Positions 53,984 to 64,000 of a stretch of 64,000 bases of DNA are shown here, in pieces. Within the stretch, counting starts at the first letter, position 1, and every line of letters starts with the position of its first letter. The position numbers and the translations under genes were made by a program. The notes under the pieces were generated by a model that ran no database searches, was not told the origin of the DNA, and saw only the letters and a list, made by a program, of their open reading frames with translations. The DNA comes from Haematococcus lacustris (Eukaryota; Chlorophyta; Chlorophyceae; Chlamydomonadales; Haematococcaceae), in NCBI GenBank assembly GCA_030144725.1, contig JASKMD010000012.1, positions 6,476,595 to 6,540,594 on the forward strand. The letters are read 5' to 3'.

Positions 53984-55243
53984 TCATGCGCGATGGAGCT
54001 GCTTGACATGTACAGCTGCATCAGGCCCCAATGCTCCCTGCATCCCCTTCCCAGACGCCTCCTCTGCCTGAGTGGGCCCCAGGAACTGCACTGTGTGGTG
54101 TGGGGGCTGGTCCAGAGCACCGCTGGCAGTGCCACGTGCTGCTAGGCGGCTTGCTTCTGGCCTCACTGCCTGCAAGTCACTGAAGAGTGGCCCAGGGCCT
54201 GGAGGTCCCCCATGTAGCTGTGTGGTGATGGGTCCCAGCTGTGCAATGACCAGGGTGTCTGGCTTAGGGCTGTCTATGCACCCTGGCAGCGTGCTGAGGG
54301 CGTTGTGTTGGGGGGAGGAGGACAGCTGCAGGCCCAACGGCTTGACGGCACAGGGCTGCAAAGTGAGTGGCTGGGATGGTGCTAGGCCAGCCTCAGCAGC
54401 TGCAGCAGCCTCAGCTTCCTGACGTTCCCGCTGCCGCTCCTCTCTCTGCTTCTTGGCCCGCTCGTCACGCTCCCGCTTCCTACGCGCTTCCTCCTGCTTC
54501 ACCAGGGCTGTGTCATGCTGTACACGCTGGTCTAGCTGGCTGTAAGCTGCGTTTGCTGTAGCTGTCAGCCACAGCAAGCCATCACAGATACGCTTGTCAG
54601 GCTCCTGCCCTGCTGGTGTCTTGGCTGTGCAAGCCAGGACATGGAACTGGATGTCCTTCAGCTTTGGCAGCCCCAGCTGGTTGGCCAGGTCGGCTGCTGT
54701 GCTGGCTGTGGGTAAGTCCTGTTTGTTGGCGAACACAAGGACTGGTTTGTGCAGCAGGTGCTGCTGCTGTAGGGTCTGGTGCAGGACATTCTTGCACTCT
54801 GCAAAACGAGAGCTGTCAGCAGCATCCACCACAAAGATGACAGCGTGCACATCTGCCAGGTAAGATGGCCAGACCCGCCTCATGCTCTGCCCACCGCCCA
54901 GGTCATAGATCTGGAGGTCAAGGTTGCGTCCATGCAGGCCGAGGCTGCGACTTGTTGTGCTGGTGCTGTTGAAGCCAAATGTGGGGGAAACCTCCTTGTC
55001 CTGCACATACAGGCGGGTGTAGAGCTTGCTGCGATTGAAAGCTGCTCATATGCAGAGCTCCAATGTGCACCCACATGTGCACCCACATGTGCACTTCCAA
55101 ACATGCGCACTCACAAGTTGCCCCTGCACTGTATTCAGCAGCGTGGTCTTGCCAGCGTTGTCAATGCCCAAGAGCACGATGCACAACTTCCGCTGCGACT
55201 TCGCTTTGACGAACTTGTAAAGGTTGTGTAGCAGGCCAAACAT
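53984..55243 (-). CDS. ARL13: ARL13-type ciliary small GTPase with C-terminal extension, 381 aa
   Basis: Two exons: 55243-55115 and 55000-53984 (TGA), phase 0. ARL13B is a ciliary membrane GTPase and exchange factor for ARL3, lost in Joubert syndrome. G1 is GIDNAGKTTLL (G26-x4-G31-K32-T33). Switch I is SPTFGF (48-53). The G3 motif is DLGGGQ (76-81), with Gly at the position of the usual catalytic Gln, as is typical of ARL13. G4 is NKQD (135-138) and a CTA-like G5 follows. After the G domain comes a highly charged coiled coil (EEARRKRERDERAKKQREER) and a Pro/Ser-rich tail. The N-terminus MFGLLHNLYKFVKAKSQRKL has no cysteine before C21, so the palmitoylation site of animal ARL13B is absent. No strict RVxP ciliary targeting motif was seen in the tail. 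The start is the first ATG. Confidence 0.88.
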
Positions 55244-57820
55244 GCTACACCATCACAGAGCCGTAGGCCCGCAACCCCTGCTGCTCGATAACAATTTCTT
55301 AAACACAGGCCTCAAGTTCATGAGTACTTCGCTCGGCTTCATTTCAGTTGGTTCCCGGCCGAGTGGGAGACCATGTGGGAAAAAAGCTGCTGCTGCGCTG
55401 GAGCAAAACACGCGGCGGGGTGCAGGCTGGCGAACCACATGGCATGGCTTAGTTTTAAAGCCATGCAAACTTGCAAGGTCGCCGCCTGTGTTGCAAGCAC
55501 TCGCACTTGCACTCGCACTTGCAAGCACGACATACAGCCAGCCATGCCGTGCATTAATTTGACGTGTGCTTACATGTTCATGTAACATCCCATCAATTGC
55601 TCACGACTTCAAACCTGCGACAACAAGCGGGTCGCAATAACCAAAGCAGGCGTTTTATCCCTAAGCAGCTCACAACATGGAGGGTCCTACATCCAACGGT
55701 TCACGCTTGCAATGCATGGCTGGTCATATGAAATTGCATGTGCCTTAATAGATATGTGAGCTATAAGCCTGCTTGCCTTTCATCACCAGGCACAATACGA
55801 CACCCAAACCTGTGATTCATGTTGTTTCCTGTTCAAACCTGTTGTTTATGCACCCTTCCTTGTCCTATGTGCGGCTGCTTCAATACTTCATCATTCCCAT
55901 TGACCACGCTCCTTGTCACATTCACGCTGCTGCCACACGCATTTGCTGCCAAACCTCCATGTCGTCATTGGCGTCACTCCTCACATGCATGCCATTTGCC
56001 ACATGATCTCTACCCCATAGCTCCTTACCTTTGACCAACACTGCCACCCGCTGTACTGTAAGGCCTAAGTAGGCAACACCCTGAGCAACAGTGCTGCTGC
56101 AGACTGCCGCAGTACTGCCGCAGGGCCTGTGGATGTCTCAGGCTGCCCCAAGTAGACCACAAGCCGTGCCCCAGGCCTTGTGCACAGGCCAATAGCACCC
56201 AGGCACTGTGGCAAGGGAGGTAGGGGCTTAGCTATGTTGAGTGGTGCATCAAAGGCTGGAGATGAGCGGGGGGGTCTCTTGAATGACACAGGCAGGTGCC
56301 CAGCAGGTGCCTAGCAGGTGCCTAGCAAGTGGCCAGAAGGCGAGGCTGGCTAGGGAGTGAGGGTGGCTTTTGTCATCTGCTCAGATAGGCAGGATGGTGT
56401 TAGCAGTGTGGTTGAACATGGGACTAACCACCACCCCATATGTCGGAGGTACGCAGGCAGGCAGGCAGGCCAGTAACGCAAGCCTATGGGTGCTCTGCAG
56501 GCCACAGAGCTGCAGTGGGTTGGCTGGTTGACTGGTTGGTTGGATGGTTGGGGATGATGAGAGGGCGGCACAATGGGCTCAAGCCAGTAGTGGTGTGACC
56601 AGTGATGCACATGGCGCTTGTGTGAGGTGCATGCAGTAGTGGTGGAGCTTGTGCAAGCAGGCGGGCCTGCACACATACCAGTGTGTGATGGCCTCACTAA
56701 CACCTTAGCTGTGCTGAGCCATGCACCCCTCAGACATAGACTCAGCTATGTTCCTCACTCCCAGGGCCCAGTGGGCAGGGGGCGGCCAGGCATCAGGATG
56801 GTTGAGCCTGATGCGCTAGACCCCACTGCGTGAAGCGGACCTGTCAAACATGCATGCGGTGCATGGTCGCTCAAACGTCTCCACAAACATGCCCCAAGCC
56901 CCACCCCACTGCTGTTGTCAATCCTGATGGGTGCTGATGAGCACCTGGCAGGCTGCCAAGCCCGGCCTAATGACAGGCCTCCTGCACAGCGGCTTGCTGG
57001 AGGCTGCCCAGCCCATAGGGTGCACCATGCTGCACTGCTGAGCCGTCAGGGGCACTCTGGCTGCCCATGGCCACGGCAGGCGGCCTTCGCTGCTAAGGGT
57101 CCCATTGACGCCTGCAGAGCCCTGGGGAGGATGCACCATGCCCTTATCCTGTGTCGTCAGGAGCCCCTTCTGCTGGTCATGGCCATGCCGAGGGGGGCTC
57201 CCTCACCCTGGTTGTCCCTGCAGGGTACCTAACCCCGCCTGGGATGCCCCGTCCTGCTGCAGCCACCCAGGCCCAGGCAGCAGGCCGCAGTGGCCCATGC
57301 GGTGCCCCATGCACATGAGCCAGAGGCTGCTGGTCTGGGCCAACCCATCGCCAGCCACAGGCAGCGTGGTGAGGCACTGGGTGCCACATGCTCTCCGCAC
57401 TGCCCCTCCCCGCCAACCCCTGGGTCAAGGGGGCCTTGGCCCCAGCCCTACAGACAAGCAGCAGGCTGCCAGTGGAGATCAAGGGACCATCACTCCCCTA
57501 ACCCTGGACCGTTACCCAGGTTGTGTCCAAGTCATGGCTCAAGTCATGGCCCCAGCTCTGGCAAGGGTTACTCAGCAGGTCATGGCCACTGATGCCTCTG
57601 GCCTTGAGCACTCCGGCTGCTGGCCGCTGGCTGGAGCATAGCCTTCCCTAGGTCCCAGCCCTCACCCAGCCTCTACCCCACCCACCCACCCACCCACCCA
57701 CCCACCCACCCACCCCCCTCCGGCTAAGCAAGGCTAGTACCGTGACTGGTTGGTCACCCAAGCTGCTGACCCCCCGGGGAGGTCTGCTGCTCCCCCCTAC
57801 CCTGCTCCCCCGCCCTCCCC
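55244..57820. other. Long region without a supported gene
   Basis: About 2.6 kb upstream of ARL13. The first part (55560-56060) is A/T-richer and includes the presumed ARL13 promoter. The rest has simple repeats such as GGCAGGCA (about 56455-56472) and (CACC)n at 57668-57714. Open frames exist on both strands but none could be supported by splice phase or family resemblance. Confidence 0.4.
57668..57714. repeat. (CCCA)n tetramer run
   Basis: About eleven copies of CCCA/CACC in a row, outside any gene model, just past the stop of the minus-strand gene at 57821. A similar but less perfect CCACCCACC run lies at 27705-27765 in an intron. Confidence 0.85.
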
Positions 57821-60800
57821 CTAGCCTCCGGCTCCCAGGCCATCCAGCTGCTGACTGCTGCCTGGGGACCCCTCCTCCCCCTCTTGAATGCTCATCAGGT
57901 CGCTGGACGGGCTGATGAGGACCAGGTTGCTGCTCTTGGCCCCCCGCCGCAAACTGACCCCGTGCACCCCATGCGGGAGTTGCAGCATGCTGCAGCTGTG
58001 GCTGTGGGGTGCGACAGGAGGCAGAGGCCAAGGCTGGCCCTGCACCTGGCCAAAGCTGCTCATCGGGCCGTCTGGATGGAAACAGAAGAGGGGGGCGCTG
58101 CAGTGCTGGCTGTGGCCCTGCCCTGATAGCTGCCAGGCGATGGTGCCTGGGGGGGTGGGGCCCCGGCTCTGCTGCTGCTGCTGCTGCTGCATGGGGGCGG
58201 GGTGGCCTGGCTGGTGGCCAGCCTGCAAGGCAGGGAAGGCAGGGCAGGAAGTGAGGGCAGGAGGTGAGGGCAGGGCAGGAGGTCAGGGCAATGGTGACAC
58301 AAGAACTCTACAAACAAGGATGAGTACTAGCTTGAAGTGGAAGAGCAGGAGGCATGGGGTTCTGGCAGACAAGAGTGGTGCAGGTGTGACGATACCCACA
58401 GCAAGGCCACACAGGCCCTGCTCATGCAGCATGCAGCCCTGCTCATGCAGCTGCTCAACAAAGGGGGTTAGGGTTAGGCTTAGGGTTAGGTTAGGTTTAG
58501 ATGAGGGTTAGGGCCGACCCTGACCCCACAGATGCCCAGTGGCAGCACCGCCCACACTCAGCCTGATGAGCAGAGGCAGCCGGCAGTGCTGTCCGCCCCC
58601 TGCCCAGCCCTGAGCCTCCCCGCCCCCACCTCTCATCTCACCTGCAAGGGCAGGCTGCTGCTGTGCCTCAAGGGGACGCTGCAGCCCACCCCTGCCCCGC
58701 CCCCACTGGCCTGGGCCCCGCTGCTGCTGCAGCTGTGGCAGCAGTCACTGCTGTGCTGGTGGACGAAGCGGGGGGAGGGCTGGGGGGGGGGCGGGAGGGA
58801 CCCACTCCCCCCCAGGGCCTGATCTGGCCAGGCCTTCAACTCCCCCTCACACCCCACTGCTCCAGACCCCACTGCCCTGCTGTCAGATGTGGCTAACCCC
58901 CCTGACCTCGGCGATGCCTGGGGGCCTGGGGGGCTGGGATCCCCTGCTGCTGCTGCTGCTGCTGTCAGATTCTCCAAGCATGCATCTCCGGCCATGAGGC
59001 CTGAGTGGCTGCCACTGCCCGGGTCTGTGCCCAGCACATATCCCTCTGACACCCCCTCCCCTGCCTGCTGCCTACCGCCCTCTGACAGGGCCTGCTGCTG
59101 CCCGCCCACTGCCACTGCCCCCTGCAGCGCGCCGCCAGCCGGGCACTGGGCACCAGGCAGCAGGGGGGAGGGCAGGTCGTAGGCCAGATGCATCACAGCC
59201 AGGCGGGAGCAGCTGTTGGGCAGGGTGGGCTGACTGCTGGCCAGCCCCTGCCCAGCCCCTGAGCTGCTGCCCGGCCCTGCCCGGCCTAGGCCCCAGGGGC
59301 TGCGAGCCCCCCCACGCTCCCAGACCCCCCCGGCCCCCCCGCCCCCTGCTGCTCTCAGGAGGGCTGCACCTGGCCCTGATGCTGGGGACCCCCCTCCGCC
59401 CCCACCTGCCCCTCTGCCCCCTCCTGCCCCTCCACCCCCACCTCCCCCTCCGCTGCCGTGATGCAGGCGTGCTGAGAGGCTGCCTCGGTGCATTGCGGGG
59501 CGCATCAGGGTGCGGGGCCGGTGCTGGGAGCGGGCTGGGGCCACCCCACAGACAAAGGTGCATTGCTGGGGGGTGGGGTGGAGGGTGGCGGGCTGGTGCT
59601 CCTTGGGCTGCAGGGGGGCTGAAGTGCTGGCGTGTGTGGCTGAGGGAGGGGGGGAGGGCAGGCGGGGCAGCAGGTGGGGCAGGGGCTGGGACATGGTGGG
59701 CAGGGGCTGCATGGGGAGACTCATTTGCAAGTAGCCTAGAGACCGACCCGTGCTGGGGGACAGGTACCGGGTGAAGGTGGGTGTGGGGGCGGTGGGGATG
59801 GAGCCCGGCCCCCAACCGTACCCAGGGGCTGGCCCTGCCTGCCCCAGCCCCTGCCCCAGCCCCTGGGCCTGGCTGTGTGCTGCTGTCGGAAGGCCCTGCC
59901 AGGCCCCACTGTTGCCTGAATAGGCGTAGGAGGAGTGGAAGGAGGAGGGGATGTGTGACACGCCTGTCTGGGTGGGGGCCCCAGAGCTGGCTGAGCTGCA
60001 CCGCAGGCTGCCTGCCCCGACTGCCTGGTGGCGCAGCGTGTGTTCAACGCTGGCGGTGCGGGGGGCGTCAGGGCAGCCAGGTGCGGCCCTGCTGCCCTCC
60101 TGCTCCTCCCCACAAACGCCTTGGCCGGGCCCTGGCTGGGCAGCAGCAAGGTCGTTGGAGCCCGTGTCACCCAATACAATGAAGCTGTGCTGCAGCAGGG
60201 ACAGCAGCGCCCCGTCCTGCCTGCAGGCCAGGCAAGTGTGACCAGTGCAGAACATTTGAGAAAGAGTGATGAAGGTTTATGGAAGGGTGGCTTAGAGTGA
60301 AGGCTGTCGGTGATGATGTGTGAGGTGAGTCACACTAGGACATGGACATGTGACAGGCACAGCAAGCTTTTAGTGCTAGTCACAGGCAAAGCAAGCCCTC
60401 CTTCCTTCAACCCGCCACACTCAACACCCTCCCAGCCCCTCCCTGAAGCCGCTGGAGGGCATCAGCAGCAGCTGCAGCACCCAGCAGTTGCCCACCAGCT
60501 TCATCCAGCTGCTGATCTCTATGAAGCATGGACACATGAGGGAGGATCACACTGTCGTCTACCATGCTGTCAAGCAGCAGCTGCAGGCTACCCATCTATG
60601 CAATTGTCAGGTTGACCCAAGTGAACCGCATGACACCACCATGGCCACAACAACTGCGCAAGAGTGGGCAGGCAGCCACTTCATGCAGTACGTCACCTGC
60701 CTTGCATCTGCCGTCTCTGGGTGTGACACCACAATGACCTTGTGAGAGGGGTGTGCCTCTGAGACAATGGGGAAGTCGCAAGACTGCTGGTTCTGGCTGC

Positions 60801-61351
60801 TAAGCCTGGGCAGTGAAGGGTAGGCTGTTGGGTCCCATGTGGCTGGTGGGGCCACAGCGCTAGGCCCTGAGTGGGGGCCTCTGGGTTCATCCTCGCATGC
60901 ATCTGCCTTGCATGAACCCGATAGGGAGGGGGCTGAGAAGAATGCATGGTGTGCTGGGAGCTGGGTGGAGGTGGGTTCGCTGCCAGGGATGCAGCTGAAG
61001 GTCGGCTGCTGGGAGATGAGGCTATCTGTGGACATGATGGCGAGGGCATCATGCACTGCTGCTGAGGGCAGGAAACTACTAGCTTTCTTGGCCTCGGTGC
61101 GCTGTGCAGCCTGATCTATGACCTGCCCCGTATCCAAATGCGGAGTGCCAGTACATTGCGCGGCTGCCCGCTCCGGCCATTCGCAATGAGCTGGAGAGCT
61201 GGCGAGGGCTTGGCTCGGTGGCGGGGCCCTGCGCACAGTGCCCGTGTGTGAATGTGCCGAGACAAATGTGTGTTGCGGTTCCACGGTACCTGCGAACTGC
61301 GTCTGGACCGGGTTTGGCGAGCCCACACCACCACCACTCAAAGCACACCAT
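57821..61351 (-). CDS. Unidentified low-complexity protein
   Basis: The best-supported exons are 60220-58642 (526 codons; RQDGALLSLLQHSFIVLGDT then long Gly/Pro/Ser-rich sequence) and 58222-57821 (AGHQPGHPAPMQQQ, later GAKSSNLVLISPSSDLMSIQ, ending QLDGLGAGG, TAG), joined in phase 0. Upstream candidates are a start at 61351 (MVCFEWWWCGLAKPGPDAVR, donor GTACCG, phase 2, compatible with 60220). There is also a coding-like stretch about 61115-60755 (AKKASSFLPSAAVHDALAIM) and one at 60595-60470 (LLLDSMVDDSVILPHVSMLH), whose joining phases were not resolved. No domain is recognised. Polar low-complexity tails are common in algal transcription or signalling proteins, but nothing specific can be claimed. 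Confidence 0.45.
58466..58516. repeat. Telomere-like TTAGGG tract in intron
   Basis: GGGGGTTAGGGTTAGGCTTAGGG, GGTTAGGTTTAG and GAGGGTTAGGG lie in the intron between the two main exons of the minus-strand gene. They are degenerate, as in the tracts at 16456 and 37255. Confidence 0.55.
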
Positions 61352-62608
61352 TTTAGGCTCTCTCCAAATGCTGGGGTGCGTGCATCAGGAGCTTTCGCTC
61401 CAGTTCAGCAACAAAGTCGAAACTGCGGACGCCGAGCTGCGGGCCTAGGCGCCCAGTGAAGGACAAATGCCTGTGCCAGTGCACATTTTTGCTAATGTTC
61501 TGACTTCAAGTTCTTTGTTTCTTTCTGTTGTTATTACGATTTGTCCGGTTACTTTCCGCGATACGGTTTCCCGTTGTCTCAAATATGGTCTGAGACAGTG
61601 AAGGGGTCAGGATAGGATACACCAAGATAGGGATACATGTGTTCTCTTGGACAGTACAAACGGTCAATCATGTAAAACATACTCATGTGTCACAGACAGG
61701 GCTGTGGGATACGGGCTTACGGAATACGGGTCCGCTTACGTGCTTACCGTAATACGTGGTCACACCCGTAAGGTTCCGCCTAACCGATCCGTAAGGTTCC
61801 GCCTAACCGATCCGTAAAACAAATGCATGTGTCACAGAGCTGGTTTGGGTAGCTGGGTGGTGTGTCGCGTAGAAGGTGAAGCAAACCAGACAGCTTTGAT
61901 GAAACCGTGAGGCCTCAAACAGTGAGGTGCTCGACGCGCAGCCAGAAACAAAGCAGGCGCAGCTGAACAGGCGGATAAGCGGAGTGACACGCGGATAGCA
62001 CGTGGCCCGCGAAGAAATGCAAGCTCAAAGGGGGCGTGGTCACTGTCGTGACATCCAGAGTCCTTTTCGCCGCGTTTGAACCGAGGCTAGATAAAGAATG
62101 GGGGGGTATCCCCTGACTCCTGTGAATGCAGAATGTGATCGTGCTGGGTCAAAACGAACAGCGACGCAGCCAGTGGCTCCGAACGAGATAAAGTGCGTAG
62201 GTCAGGGGAGAAAAAATCACGAATCGGGCATCGCGCCTATGAAAAGCGACCTCATTTGCATCATTCGCAGTCGAGTGTGTTCAAGATCTATTGTGACGCA
62301 TTTTGTTGACTGGACACTTAGTCAAGATGCTTGGCGGGCTACTGGGGTGGCCTGTACGTGATGCGCAGATTAGGTAGGTCAATGTTCTGTCAAACGGTAC
62401 GTTCTCGCCATGGTCGATATCATTGCGACACGACTACAAGTACTCTGGAAGCCTTGGAATCCTTGGGCGGGATTCCATGGCGAGGTTGCAAGGCGAGGTT
62501 GCAGCCGTGTCAACCTGTAGGGTTAACCTGCTCCTCAAAAGTAGAGCTCAGCCCAGCCCATCTCATGGTGCCTTGGCCGTGTATGGTGCTTTGGCCGCGA
62601 TGTCTTCC
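61352..62608. other. Intergenic region with short tandem repeats
   Basis: No supported exon. Contains a 23-bp direct repeat (61766-61788 and 61789-61811, CCGTAAGGTTCCGCCTAACCGAT) preceded by related CGGAATACGGG and CCGTAATACG words. The stretch 61480-62300 is A/T-richer. It presumably includes the promoter of the gene ending at 57821 and the 3' UTR of the RRM gene. Confidence 0.5.
61766..61818. repeat. 23-bp tandem direct repeat (two full copies plus start of a third)
   Basis: CCGTAAGGTTCCGCCTAACC with GAT completes a 23-bp unit repeated without gap. A third copy begins CCGTAA and then diverges. The upstream 61700-61765 carries inverted variants (TACGG / CCGTA). Confidence 0.85.
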
Positions 62609-64000
62609 TCAACATTTGGGCCGTTTGGGCTGACTAGGCAGCACCTTGAGCTTGCGGTCATTCAGCTCGCGCCCATCCATCTCCAGCGCTCTGAGCCACA
62701 TTAGGCAGGAAGGCGGCAGTGTCAGGCAGCGGCGGGGCACAACCGTCAAAACTGAATAACCCACACAGGCCCTACTCCAGCTGACCTTGGCCTGTGACTG
62801 CTGCTAACTCAGTCCACCACTGTCCAGCCTCATCAGCTGCTTGTCCTTAGCTGCCACAGTCTCCCATGTAGCCCCTGCTCCCCACCCTCGGCCCCTGCAG
62901 CCCTGCCTCCCATCTCCTTGGCCCCCTGTAAACAGCACCCACCGTTTGAGGGAGGTGGGGTCGGGGAAGTGCACATGCGCAAAGCCCTTTGACCGGCCCG
63001 AGGCCTTGTCTGTGTGCAGCCTGACCAGGGTGGAGCCATAGGGCTGGAACAGGGTGCTCAGCTGCTGCTCACTGACGTCAAAGTCCAGGTTGCCAACCTA
63101 GGCAACAAGCAGGGGGTCCGAGGCCAAAGGGTCAGACAAGCAGGGGGTAGGCTGCTGGCCCTGATGACCAAGGAAGCGAGGGGGCAGGGGCAGGGCAGCT
63201 GGCGAAGGGGGGCTTGGGCCAAGGGGGTGGGGGGCGGCAGTGGCAATGGTAGTGGTAGGGGGGGGATGGGGCATGAGCAGGCAGTGGGGACAGTGGAGGG
63301 GAAGGGGGTGAAGGAGGGGGAAGGGGGTGGGTGGAGGGGAAGAGGCAAGGCGCAAGTCTGTGTATTTGTATGCCTACACTGGGGTGTGCACGTGGCCTCG
63401 TGAGCTGCGGCCAATCGCAACTGGCCGCGGCAGGGCTACAAGCAGTGGGTGGGGCCGTGCCTGCTGCGGCCCCTTCCCTAGCTTGCTCCACACCCCAGCA
63501 GCAGCTGAGTGGACAGGGCATTGCTCAACTCGCCCACACTGGCAATGGTGCTCAGCCCACCTCTTGTAGGCTACACCTGACTTGACTAACTACACTCGCC
63601 CAAGTTGGCAATGGGCGAGGCTAAGCAGCCCTTCCGAGTTGAAAGCAGTTGTCAAGGTGCACAGCAACCCTCTTGCTGGTTAGAAGGCATGCAGTCGTGA
63701 AGGTGCGCAGCAACCCTCTTGCTTGCCAGTGCACCAGCTCCCCTAGCTGATCTCATTGGTAAGCAAAGAAGTTGACAGTGCATGGCTGGCAGGGGGCAGC
63801 TGCAGCAGGGGGCAGCAGCCACAGGGGCTGCACCCCCCCTTCCTCCCAATGCCCGCATCACCTTCCCCCCTCACCCCCAACATACCCCCTCCTCCTATCC
63901 ACCACCCCCTGCACCACTCACGTATGCCACAGCCTCGTCACCGCCTTGTACACTGGGCGCTGCCACCACTGCTGCCTCGCTCCCAGCCCCTGTGGCTGCT
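62609..64000 (-). CDS. RRM RNA-binding protein, 3' part
   Basis: Three exons in phase: an exon from beyond the window to 63922, then 63097-62943 and 62690-62609 (TGA). The visible N-terminal part is Ala/Gly/Val-rich and ends GGDEAVAY. It joins VGNLDFDVSEQQLSTLFQPY, which gives the RNP2 motif (YVGNLDF). Then come DKASGRSKGFAHVHF, with RNP1 KGFAHVHF, and ALEMDGRELNDRKLKV, the last helix and strand of the RRM. The protein ends shortly after with PSQPKRPKC. So a C-terminal RRM of normal length is present. Nucleolin-like proteins carry comparable C-terminal RRMs, but the upstream domains are outside the window, so no specific name is given. It binds RNA, probably in the nucleus or cytosol. Confidence 0.8.

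Noticed and set aside
1..64000. CRISPR arrays
   Set aside because: The tandem arrays have 5-6 bp units without spacers, and the DNA is eukaryotic nuclear sequence.
1..64000. tRNA, rRNA and spliceosomal snRNA genes
   Set aside because: No convincing conserved boxes or foldable matches were seen by eye. The dispersed repeat at 18.7/38.6 kb was considered but does not match a known RNA I can recall.

Overview
This is nuclear DNA from a flagellated green alga, most likely a chlamydomonadalean (Chlorophyceae). The reasons are GC-rich third codon positions, genes broken into many short exons, GTGAGT/GTGCGT-type donors and CAG acceptors, long Gln/Ala/Ser/Pro low-complexity runs in proteins, and cilium genes. 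No prokaryotic operons, rRNA, tRNA or CRISPR were seen. Exon models below were built by hand from splice signals and reading-phase agreement; most long open frames in the window are artefacts of tandem repeats.

Layout. 0-1.8 kb: 3' end of an aminoalcohol phosphotransferase (+). 2.6-3.6 kb: a complete small gene resembling ciliary CFAP144/FAM183 (+). 3.6-6.1 kb: diverged duplicated sequence with one weak gene. 6.1-12.8 kb: a 1512-aa SR-rich protein ending in an SRI-like, RNA polymerase II CTD-binding type domain (+). 13.1-18.1 kb: a TBC-domain Rab GTPase-activating protein (+). 18.3-31.7 kb: two unidentified multi-exon genes (+), with a small gene on the opposite strand and a Ty1/copia gag-protease fragment lying in introns. 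32.7-38.4 kb: a complete 12-exon aminoalcohol phosphotransferase (-), paralogous to the one at the left edge. 39.0 kb: a small acidic protein (+). 39.4-43.5 kb: a divergent pair, a LENG1-like CIR-N splicing-type protein (-) and TFIID subunit TAF8 (+), with start codons 108 bp apart. 45.9-49.0 kb: a protein with two SpoVS (Alba-like) domains (-). 49.8-53.2 kb: two unidentified genes. 54.0-55.2 kb: the ciliary GTPase ARL13 (-). 57.8-61.4 kb: an unidentified low-complexity protein (-). 62.6-64.0 kb: 3' part of an RRM RNA-binding protein (-), running off the window.

A striking theme is that perfect or near-perfect 5- and 6-bp tandem arrays (about 100 to 630 bp; GGGTCA/TGACCC, GGGCT, CCCTG, CCCCG, CCCCTG, TGCAG) sit inside introns, once the genes are modelled. 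They create false open frames such as a long Asp-Pro repeat. Functionally the window is ordinary chromosomal gene space (lipid synthesis, membrane traffic, cilium, transcription/RNA processing). The most unusual items are the tandem-SpoVS protein, the intronic repeat arrays, the copia fragment bounded by GGGCT arrays, and an inverted dispersed repeat shared by 18.7 and 38.6 kb.
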